From Paraburkholderia phytofirmans OLGA172 (GTDB taxonomy: Bacteria > Pseudomonadota > Gammaproteobacteria > Burkholderiales > Burkholderiaceae): a stretch of DNA of 64,000 nucleotides. Both the position numbers and the translations under genes were made by a program. Below are positions 57,226 to 64,000 of this stretch, in pieces. Numbering within the stretch: position 1 is the stretch's first letter; each line of letters starts with the position of its first letter. The notes beneath the pieces were generated by a model. That model did no database searches. It was not told the origin of the DNA and saw nothing but the letters and a program-made list of their open reading frames with translations. The stretch spans positions 2,356,001-2,420,000 of the forward strand of contig NZ_CP014578.1 in assembly GCF_001634365.1 (NCBI RefSeq). Direction: 5' to 3'.

Positions 57226-58749
57226 TCACGACGGCTGGGATTGTGACACCCTGTTCCGGCCGGTCGCTTTCGCGTTATAGAGCGCCTCGTCAGCGGCCTT
57301 GATCGCCGTCGTCAAGTCGTCGTTTGTCAGCGGCATCCGGCTTACCACGCCGATGCTCGCAGTCACGCGTCCGTACTCGCTGCCTGCGTGCTCGATGGCA
57401 CACTCGCCGATGGCGTTGCGGATCCTTTCGGCGATCTCCGACGCACCGGACGCGGGTGTGTCGGGCAGCACCACCACGAACTCCTCGCCGCCATAGCGCG
57501 CCGCAGTGTCCGCCGGACGCCGGATGCTTTCGCTGATACAGCGCGCCACAGCCGCGAGTGCGTCGTCACCGGCCTGGTGGCCATAGGTGTCGTTATAGGC
57601 CTTGAAGCGGTCGATATCGACGAACAGCAGCGACATCACGCTGCGTGTGCGCTTCGCGCGGCGCCACTCGTGGTCGAGGATCTCGCCGAGACTGCGGCGG
57701 TTGTTCAGCCCGGTCAGGCCGTCGGTGCGCGCCAGTAGCTGCAACTCGGACTCCGCCCGCATGCGGCGGCGCAGCTGCACGCCGAGCAGCACCGAGAGTC
57801 CGACGAAGGAGGCGCCAAACGCGAGCATCAGCAAACCGATTGTCAACGCGCGGCGCCACCATGCCGCGTAGAAATCCTGCTCGGCGGCCGCGACCATGAG
57901 AATCAGCGGCGCGTGGGGAAAATTCTGGAACCAGTAAAGGCGGCGGATGCCGTCAATCGATGCCGTTTCGCTGAAACTCCCTTCCGGCGCGGACATGAAC
58001 CGGCGAAACGTGCTGGCCCCGCTGATATTGCGCCCAATGATGCGAGGGTCATACGGTTGCCGCATGATCATGACACCGTCCCTGCCGATCAGCGACATCG
58101 AGCCGTGCGGGCCGAGCGACAGACCGGCAAACAGGGTGTGGAAGTACTCGAGATTGACCGCCAGCAGCACAATGCCGGCGAACGAGCCGTCCGGATGGGA
58201 CAGGCGCCTGGTGAGCGCGATGCTCGGCGAGCCGCCACGCAGGCGCGATTCGTACGGATCGCTGATATAGAGACCCGCATCAGGGTGATCGCGTTGCACG
58301 ATGAAGTACGGTCGGTCCGCGAAATTGCCGTGCCGGGGTGTGTCGCTTCCAGAGTCAATGACGATATTGCCGGTTTCGTCCAGCACCAGCATCGAACCGA
58401 GATACTTCGCGCTCGCCGCACGGTCAAACAGGACCTCCCGGCGCAGACGAGGCGGCAAGGCCATCACGTCGGCCTGCTGGAGGCCGTCCACGACCGCCTG
58501 TAACGAAAGTTCGTACAGTTCGAGATTGCGCTCGATGTCGCGCTGTGCGATCAGCGCAATGTCACGCAACGTATCGCGGGTGTGGTCCTGTGCATCCAGT
58601 CGCCCCTGATACAGCGTTACCGCGCACAGGCCGACCATGACGATTGCAATCATGGCGCCACAGGCAGCGACAACCAGCGAGGACGCTGCCAGTTTTTGCC
58701 GGATGCTACCAGTTAAACGGGCGATCCGGTTTCTCTCGGTTTTTGACAT
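57226..58749 (-). CDS. membrane diguanylate cyclase (Cache-GGDEF)
   Basis: 507 residues from the ATG at 58749 (an upstream ATG at 58800 is in frame). Membrane helix about 20-45, a periplasmic double-Cache sensor to about 285, a second helix about 290-315 and a C-terminal GGDEF domain with the active GGEEF at 420-424 and an inhibitory I-site RPAD at 411-414. It makes c-di-GMP from GTP with product inhibition. The sensed ligand is unknown, perhaps an organic acid or amino acid. Confidence 0.93.
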   Translation of the reverse strand: MSKTERNRIARLTGSIRQKLAASSLVVAACGAMIAIVMVGLCAVTLYQGRLDAQDHTRDTLRDIALIAQRDIERNLELYELSLQAVVDGLQQADVMALPPRLRREVLFDRAASAKYLGSMLVLDETGNIVIDSGSDTPRHGNFADRPYFIVQRDHPDAGLYISDPYESRLRGGSPSIALTRRLSHPDGSFAGIVLLAVNLEYFHTLFAGLSLGPHGSMSLIGRDGVMIMRQPYDPRIIGRNISGASTFRRFMSAPEGSFSETASIDGIRRLYWFQNFPHAPLILMVAAAEQDFYAAWWRRALTIGLLMLAFGASFVGLSVLLGVQLRRRMRAESELQLLARTDGLTGLNNRRSLGEILDHEWRRAKRTRSVMSLLFVDIDRFKAYNDTYGHQAGDDALAAVARCISESIRRPADTAARYGGEEFVVVLPDTPASGASEIAERIRNAIGECAIEHAGSEYGRVTASIGVVSRMPLTNDDLTTAIKAADEALYNAKATGRNRVSQSQPS

Positions 58750-59040
58750 TGATATTGGGGGACGCTGAATTGAATAATAACTACTCCGACGACTCTCCAT
58801 GCAAAAGGCATGAAAATGCCGGTTGAAGAAATATAGCTGGCCGAGCGCGCCTCGCGTACCCGATTTTGAAATCCGGCAGAACAATCTGCGAGTTGGAGGC
58901 GCTGCGCGTGTCATCGGCAAGCCGACGAACGTCCGGGCGTTCAGCATCGCACAGAGTTTCTGCCTCGCATTGTTCATATTCACTGGGCGCCGCGTCACCA
59001 TTCGTCGCGGGGAAACAGAAACCATCAAGGGGATGACGTT

Positions 59041-59478
59041 ATGGCCGGACGCCTGTTTCGAACCCACAAGGAGGCGGGTGAACTGCCTCACATCGCGACG
59101 GCGCGCAAGGTGGCGGGAATCGTCGCGACATTGACTGCGGACAGGATCACGTGCTCTATGCCCGACGGCGGATCACTACCCAATGGCCTGACTGCCGGGC
59201 TGCTCGGTTACTTCAATGGCTTTTCGGTGGCCATCTGTTCGGCGTGGGCCGTCACGGATGCAAGGGTCGCCCATGAAGCGGCCCGTTTCGTCGCCACATC
59301 GATTTTTCCGCAGACGGGCGGAGGCTTCGTGGAACCCCTCACCGGTCGCGCCCCGGCAGCGGGCGCCTTCATCAGCGGCAACACAGCTGGGCTGGCCGAT
59401 GGGGAGCGTTACGTCGCCAGTGGGTGCAGTGGCGCCGCGTTACTCGAAATGCTCGCGGGGGACCCGGCAACAATATAA
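59041..59478 (+). CDS. hypothetical protein (145 aa)
   Basis: ATG with CAAGGGG upstream. A soluble protein with Gly/Ala-rich strands (MPDGGSLPNGLTAGLLGYFN, GFSVAICSAWAVTDARVAHE, GCSGAALLEMLAG). No domain recognised. Divergent from the diguanylate cyclase across 291 bp. Confidence 0.55.
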   Translation: MAGRLFRTHKEAGELPHIATARKVAGIVATLTADRITCSMPDGGSLPNGLTAGLLGYFNGFSVAICSAWAVTDARVAHEAARFVATSIFPQTGGGFVEPLTGRAPAAGAFISGNTAGLADGERYVASGCSGAALLEMLAGDPATI

Positions 59479-59633
59479 ACAAGCGCGCCCGGATGGAGTC
59501 CACCCTACAAACAGTTGGCTTATCGACGGTCAACGAAAAAGAGCCCTCTTCGGGGTGCTCTCAAAATCAGGACTTCCTGGAACGGTCCACCCCGGATAGG
59601 TGGTGCCGTCCGCCACGTTTCCGCCTGCGGCAG

Positions 59634-59819
59634 CTATTCATCCCGATAGCCAGGTAGCCCACGCCAAAAATCAACCACGCAGCAGCGATTGCCAATCGCG
59701 AACACCTGCGGCCATTCAACCACATTAAAAAATCCCTCGGAAATCTCTCTCTCCGTGCGGTCGGAGCCGCCCTTTTCTTCGAACTGCTGAATGTACACGG
59801 TCAAACGTGCGTTCAACAT
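59634..59819 (-). CDS. small hypothetical protein (61 aa)
   Basis: ATG at 59819 with AGAGAAGG before it. MLNARLTVYIQQFEEKGGSD, then ISEGFFNVVEWPQVFAIGNR. Soluble; coherent composition. Unknown. Confidence 0.5.
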   Translation of the reverse strand: MLNARLTVYIQQFEEKGGSDRTEREISEGFFNVVEWPQVFAIGNRCCVVDFWRGLPGYRDE

Positions 59820-60045
59820 ACCTTCTCTTTCCGCACACTTCCGCGAATCACGAAACACGCTCGCGGCCTGACTGTCGAAGAGGGTACGTCTCGAGCGTGC
59901 GGTGACAGGAGATCTGTTGGCCGGTGTTACGAGCGGATTGTCCGTTGCCGCAAAAAAATGCCATTAAATGGGTAGCAGGATTGACAAGTCCGCCGCAGAG
60001 CGTTATGAAACCTGCCGCGTCATTGATTAGGGATGGTCTCGTGCC

Positions 60046-60183
60046 ATGGCTGCGTGCGTCGACATCATTGACGCTGCTTCTGCCATCGGCGTAAGAAACG
60101 AGCTGCACGCTGTTCGCGATGAATTGCAGCGACTCCACGCTGCCCTACGGCCACACACGACGAGGCGGCCAGGACCAGACTGA
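60046..60183 (+). CDS. possible small helical protein (45 aa)
   Basis: ATG at 60046. MAACVDIIDAASAIGVRNEL, then HAVRDELQRLHAALRPHTTR. Amphipathic helix pattern; weak ribosome site. Tentative. Confidence 0.25.
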   Translation: MAACVDIIDAASAIGVRNELHAVRDELQRLHAALRPHTTRRPGPD

Positions 60184-60188
60184 ATTGA

Positions 60189-61237
60189 TCAGCTACGGCG
60201 TCTTGTAAGCAGGTCCGCCACCCCGGCGCGGGTGGCGATTTCCCATATATATCCGCGAGAATAATCGACGCCCACCCGGCGACGAAGCACGGTGCGCAAA
60301 CGCGCGTTCGTCCAGTGATCAGCGTCTATGCCGTGTACCCGAGGCACTGCCTGACCGTCGCGGCGTCCCATGCCAGCGTTCCATCATTGATTGTCAGGCG
60401 CTTCTTCTCCGTGCGCGGCTTTGGTGGTCGCATTCTGTGCTCCAGTCCGAGCTTTCCGACGAGGGTCCTCACATGTCCGCTGGAGTGGTATACGTTGAAT
60501 CTCTCCTTGATCAGCTTTTGAACATCTACGTTTCTCCAAAGTTCGGATTCGTATCCGTGGGCCATGAGGCTGCGCTTCAATGCCGCTCGTAACCATTCAA
60601 GAGCCTCGGGGCCAAGTGTCGCTTTCCGCCCAGATGACCTGAGCTGTTCAACAGTCTCAATGCCGCCTGCAACTACCATCGATCAGTATTTCGCAATCGT
60701 CCGCTCGCTGATATTGAGCGCTTTTGAGACGCGCTCGGCGCCTTCTCCGTCCAGAAGCATTTTTGCAGCAACCTTTCGGCGCGCAGCATAGACGTCGCAT
60801 TGCGACTTCTCAGTTGCAGCACGAGACGGCTTTTCGGAAGTTGGATAAGTGAGGCGATATGCGAGACCATAACCCCGCACGAGGTAACCAACATGCGAAG
60901 CTGAAAACTGGACTCCGAAACGTCGAAAGATCAATTTGCGCAGTTGACGTATAGTCCAGGTCGGCCCTGGATAGCCGTGAAGTCCAGGTGAGTGCTTGAT
61001 CGCGCTAACAAGCCAGCTTTGCGAAGCATCATCCAGTCGCGGGACATTCCCGTGAATACGAAGGCGCGCAAGAACCTCAGGTCCGCCCCTTTCTATCAGG
61101 TCCTTATATTTGCTCACGGTCGGAAGACTCAGTCGGGCCTTCCTGGATACGTCGCTAACCCCTTGACCATTCAACAGGAGCTCAGCAGCGAGAGCCCTAC
61201 GGCGCGCGAGCAGAGCGTCGTCCATATTTTTGCTCAT
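60189..61237 (-). pseudogene. three-unit winged-helix protein, IS630-like DNA-binding repeats
   Basis: ATG at 61237 with GAAGGA upstream. Unit 1 (SDVSRKARLSLPTVSKYKDL; PTWTIRQLRKLIFRRFGVQF), unit 2 (ERVSKALNISERTIAKY | stop | MVVAGG...; ALKRSLMAHGYESELW, YHSSGHVRTLVGKLGLEH) and unit 3 (HGIDADHWTNARLRTVLRRR, GYIWEIATRAGVADLL) each resemble the HTH plus winged-helix head of IS630-type transposases, without any DDE domain. An in-frame TGA at 60683-60685 and a frameshift near 60340 break it. Probably a domesticated transposase-derived DNA-binding protein, now inactive. Confidence 0.7.
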
Positions 61238-61271
61238 CGTCCTTCGGGGAATTGGTTTGGTGGTTATGTCG

Positions 61272-61353
61272 CACTGGCACTGGCACTGGCACTGGCACTG
61301 GCACTGGCACTGGCACTGGCACTGGCACTGGCACTGGCACTGGCACTGGCACT
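61272..61353. repeat. hexanucleotide CACTGG tract, about 13.7 copies
   Basis: Perfect tandem CACTGG repeats, 82 bp, between the ATG of the winged-helix gene (61237) and the stop of the receiver gene (61356). On the minus strand it lies in the 5' region of the winged-helix gene. Slippage would change promoter-to-start distance by 6 bp steps. Confidence 0.95.
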
Positions 61354-61355
61354 AT

Positions 61356-61769
61356 TTATACACGATTTCCTACGACCGTCGAGACGGGAATCGGCGTAGC
61401 GCCCAGCGCTATTTCCACGGCCTTGAGCAATATGGCGTCGTTGAATGGTTTTCGCAGATAGCCTGCAGCGCCTGACGCAAGAGCCTTCTCGCGAACGGCG
61501 GGATCGTCGTGCGCGGTGATGAAGATGACGGGCAAGTCAGTCGGGGCAAGGCGACGCTGTAGCTCCAGCCCGTTGATTCCCGGCATCTGAAAGTCCAGGA
61601 TCACGCACGCGGGTCGATACGAAGCTGTCGACGAAAGCGTGCCTAGAAATTCCTCACCACTCGAAAACGTCTCTGCCTTTATCCCAATGGAACGCAGCAA
61701 ACGCTTGATGGCGCGGCAAACTGATTCGTCATCGTCGACCACAGCGACGATTTGGTTGAGATTGGCCAT
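61356..61769 (-). CDS. FixJ-like single receiver domain protein
   Basis: 137 residues. Receiver only: acidic VVDDDESV (11-18), phospho-acceptor D59 (VILDFQMPG), switch Thr in VIFITAHDDP and Lys in GYLRKPFNDAIL. No output domain, so a single-domain regulator or a truncated FixJ-type protein; the sequence ends 25 residues after the receiver. A CACTGG tract directly follows its 3' end. Confidence 0.88.
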   Translation of the reverse strand: MANLNQIVAVVDDDESVCRAIKRLLRSIGIKAETFSSGEEFLGTLSSTASYRPACVILDFQMPGINGLELQRRLAPTDLPVIFITAHDDPAVREKALASGAAGYLRKPFNDAILLKAVEIALGATPIPVSTVVGNRV

Positions 61770-62097
61770 ATGAGGGGTCTATGACGACGCGATCGCGCCC
61801 GGTGAGGAGACCCTATGTAGCTTGAGCCTAACAGGGGGGCGAGTGATGTGCCATAGGGCTTTGGTCCGATAGCAGCGCCGCACGGGAGCGATCCGTTCGG
61901 CGCCTCCCGGGGTCCAAGGACTCTCAGACGCTACCGGCTCAAGCTCACAGGTACGCGGAGCATTCACAAATGCTCTTCGAACGGCGGTCGATGGCCGAAC
62001 TCCGCTCGACGCAGACAAACCGCGAAGAGTTTTCGAAAATCGCTCGATGTGCCAGGCCGATTCAGTGGGACGTGCCAGTCGCGCGTCCGAGCGGCCC
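61770..62097. other. no convincing gene
   Basis: About 330 bp upstream of the receiver gene. Open frames exist on both strands but without good starts or recognisable content. Confidence 0.35.
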
Positions 62098-62337
62098 TCA
62101 CGAAAACAGCGACAAAGATTCGACGGCGGTTTGGCGCCGACGTCGCGAGGACGTGGATCGACTGGGCCGTGCAGCAGTTTTCTCGCTGGTCGAACCGAGC
62201 CGCCGGTTCAGATCCGACAGCGCCCGACAGACGGACGCGAGAGCAGGCGTCCCCGTCAGCGCCAGTTCAAGCTGGTCCAGCAGTTCCGGCAGACTCACTC
62301 CCCCTGCTCTCTTTCCTGCGAACTTCCGCTTCTGCAT
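62098..62337 (-). CDS. hypothetical protein (79 aa)
   Basis: ATG at 62337 with GGGGAG upstream. MQKRKFAGKRAGGVSLPELL, DQLELALTGTPALASVCRAL, then a basic Ser/Arg-rich tail. Plausible small protein, unknown. Confidence 0.35.
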   Translation of the reverse strand: MQKRKFAGKRAGGVSLPELLDQLELALTGTPALASVCRALSDLNRRLGSTSEKTAARPSRSTSSRRRRQTAVESLSLFS

Positions 62338-62599
62338 AAGGCCGCTCCCCTATAGCTGTCGAGATACGCGCTGGCATCGACGTCACCACCAATCGTCAAG
62401 CTCCAGCGACATCTGTTTCTTCATGTCATGTTTACGCCAGGAGCACCGTCGGATACATCGCCCTTTGGCAACGGCGGTTTCAGCACATCGGGATGAAAAA
62501 CCACATCCACGCCGATCCGGACAAATCCATCTTTCTCCCGCTTCGGGCCTCATCGATTTTCGGGATAGCGATGCTGCCCACTAGCTCCTCAAACCCTGT

Positions 62600-63040
62600 T
62601 CACGCTGCGTTAGCCAGCATTGAGTGACGACAGTCCGCCGCGGCGCATCGACACGCGTACTGCGCCCGAACGTCTTCATCCAGAGGATCGTCGGTAGCCA
62701 GCAGATATTCAATAAACAGTTCTTCACCGGCCCCGATCGGCCGAAGCGTGTAAATGAAAATCCGCCCCTCATCCTCGATGGTCTCGCAGTTAGGCGCACA
62801 GGCGTGATTGAGCCAGCGCGCGCTGTTGCCGCCACGGCTGCCGTCGATCACGCGCCCATCCGACAGCCCGAAGAGAAACGTATGACCTGCGATGCCTTCG
62901 CGCTGGTGACGCCGCACCGCATTGCGCCACGACGTTATTTCACCCTTGTACTGGAGCACGCGCTCACCCGCCGCGAGCGGACGAATGGCGAACACGCCTT
63001 TGCCGTGAACTGCAGACCGCCGGACAATCACGCGCCGCAT
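62600..63040 (-). CDS. SET-domain protein lysine methyltransferase
   Basis: 146 residues from the ATG at 63040 (AAAGGAAAG upstream). A complete compact SET domain: GKGVFA (13-18), GHTFLF (52-57), the knot motif NHACAPNC (78-85), GEELFIEY (105-112) and a post-SET zinc cluster C130/C132/C137. S-adenosylmethionine-dependent lysine methylation of an unknown protein; HU, whose gene is 0.6 kb away, is a plausible but unproven substrate. Confidence 0.88.
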   Translation of the reverse strand: MRRVIVRRSAVHGKGVFAIRPLAAGERVLQYKGEITSWRNAVRRHQREGIAGHTFLFGLSDGRVIDGSRGGNSARWLNHACAPNCETIEDEGRIFIYTLRPIGAGEELFIEYLLATDDPLDEDVRAQYACRCAAADCRHSMLANAA

Positions 63041-63225
63041 ACTCTTTCCTTTCCCGATGTCAGCGCCAGTATACGAGCAGCAAATTTTCACATCCAGTGC
63101 GATGGGACGAGCAGGAACTCGCCACGTTCAGGCGCCGACGGGCATATCGAAGCTGGAGAATCGAGGCATTTGACCCGCAGGTATCCCGGAATGACCGACC
63201 GATCGGCCCGCGAAGAGATCCAGCT

Positions 63226-63432
63226 TCAGAAAAGCTGATTGCCCAGCTCACGCAGGCTGACCCACTTCACCGTGCTCACAAAGGTCCTGCCTGTGACGTC
63301 GAGCGATTCGATCATCGCGCGTTGCCCGCGGGCTTCCGCAATGACGCGCACGATGCGCTTCCGGTAGCGCAGTAACGCACCGATCGTTGGGCACGAGATT
63401 TCGCGCCCGGTCCGCGATCGTTTCTTTTCCAT
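63226..63432 (-). CDS. small basic hypothetical protein (68 aa)
   Basis: MEKKRSRTGREISCPTIGAL, LRYRKRIVRVIAEARGQRAM, then a beta-like end (TFVSTVKWVSLRELGNQLF). Basic, perhaps nucleic-acid binding. Between the SET gene and HU. Confidence 0.5.
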   Translation of the reverse strand: MEKKRSRTGREISCPTIGALLRYRKRIVRVIAEARGQRAMIESLDVTGRTFVSTVKWVSLRELGNQLF

Positions 63433-63634
63433 ACGGCTATCTATCTAGACATGCAGCGAATCGCAGGGGCCGCGGTACATCGCGGCATCTCGCACTGATG
63501 CTACCAGGCCGGCTGCCCGAGGTCCAGGCCTTGCCCGATCACTCCGTGCCGTTGCTGTCGCCAGCATGTGTAGCGGCTACCCTGCCGCCGCCCCGCGCCA
63601 TCGGTGGATTCCGGCCGACGGCTTGCGGCCGGTC

Positions 63635-63913
63635 TCAGGCGCCGTTCACTGCATCCTTGAACGCCTTGCCCGCCGTGAACTTGACGGTCTTCGCGGCCGG
63701 GATCTGAATTTCGGCGCCGGTCGACGGGTTGCGGCCGACCCGCGCGGCGCGTGCGCCCGTCGAAAACGATCCAAAGCCGATCAGCTGCACGGTGTCACCT
63801 TTCGTGACGGCTGCGGTGACCGTGCCGATAAATGCATCGATCGCCTCGCCGGCGGCCGCCTTGCTTGAGCTGGTCTTCGCGGCGACCGCATCCACCAGTT
63901 CCTGCTTGTTCAT
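63635..63913 (-). CDS. hupB: HU-family DNA-binding protein
   Basis: 92 residues from the ATG at 63913. [21 protein letters not shown]-terminal helices, [20 protein letters not shown] saddle and the arm motif [20 protein letters not shown] with the DNA-intercalating Pro. Nucleoid-associated dimer that bends DNA. It is likely a secondary HU paralogue, because the main hupB usually lies elsewhere. Confidence 0.92.
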   Translation of the reverse strand: MNKQELVDAVAAKTSSSKAAAGEAIDAFIGTVTAAVTKGDTVQLIGFGSFSTGARAARVGRNPSTGAEIQIPAAKTVKFTAGKAFKDAVNGA

Positions 63914-64000
63914 TGCTTTTCCTCGCTGTGGTTGTGAGTGTTGCCACCCTACCCGATCGGCGTACTTCCGCGCAATCGGCACGCAACGGCGCTGTGCCGG

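Noticed and set aside
60992..61475. Frames over the repeat tract encoding Ala-Leu, His-Trp or Thr-Gly repeats
   Set aside because: All three are direct readings of CACTGG units; no start signals or flanking protein sequence.

Overview
The window looks like a GC-rich betaproteobacterial chromosome of the Burkholderia/Paraburkholderia group. The evidence is overall codon use, a PHB-type acetoacetyl-CoA reductase, a complete laterally mobile N-type ATPase operon in the order atpDCQRBEFAG, HU, and many protein types familiar from Burkholderiales. The species cannot be told from the sequence alone. No rRNA, tRNA or CRISPR array was seen.

Region 1 (about 1-25.5 kb) is a mostly intact low-oxygen/energy island. 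It carries the end of phaB, small proteins, an IS6 element with an inverted truncated copy, a zinc alcohol dehydrogenase, an oleate hydratase, the nine-gene N-ATPase operon, a tandem UspA protein, a CHASE/PAS histidine kinase with a NarL-type regulator, a lone receiver protein overlapping an FNR-type regulator, a cytochrome c, acetyl-CoA synthetase, an acetate uptake protein, a DUF1275 membrane protein, a second UspA and an AcoR-like regulator. Eight palindromes match the FNR consensus TTGATnnnnATCAA (six perfect, two with one mismatch). All lie upstream of genes here, and the local FNR protein keeps the residues that read this site. The content resembles the low-oxygen-activated (lxa) locus described in Burkholderia cenocepacia. 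I infer one regulon for survival and maintenance energy under oxygen limitation: acetate salvage, alcohol and PHB redox, UspA, and possibly the ATPase.

Region 2 (25.5-44.4 kb) is a stack of mobile elements. A 7.6-kb Tn3-family transposon truncates the AcoR-like gene. It carries a MocR regulator, a D-cysteine desulfhydrase-like enzyme and a transporter remnant, and its own tnpA is broken by an IS5-family element. Next come an IS110 fragment, an IS5-family transposase split by a 1.9-kb group II intron, gene fragments, and a four-gene DDE/AAA+ transposon. A recombinase-in-trio (RIT) element sits exactly between the second Asp and the Glu codons of that transposon's DDE gene.

Region 3 (44.5-64 kb) is a stress-protein zone with heavy gene decay. 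Intact genes include BON, PRC-barrel, CsbD-like, DUF3309-like and glycine-zipper envelope proteins, an atypical NRAMP-family transporter, a third UspA, a Cache-GGDEF diguanylate cyclase, a FixJ-like receiver, a SET-domain methyltransferase and HU. Broken genes include an amber-interrupted secreted protein, a kinase/Crp fragment pair, a GDSL lipase, IS6 and Tn3 remnants, and a three-unit winged-helix gene next to a tract of about 14 CACTGG repeats.
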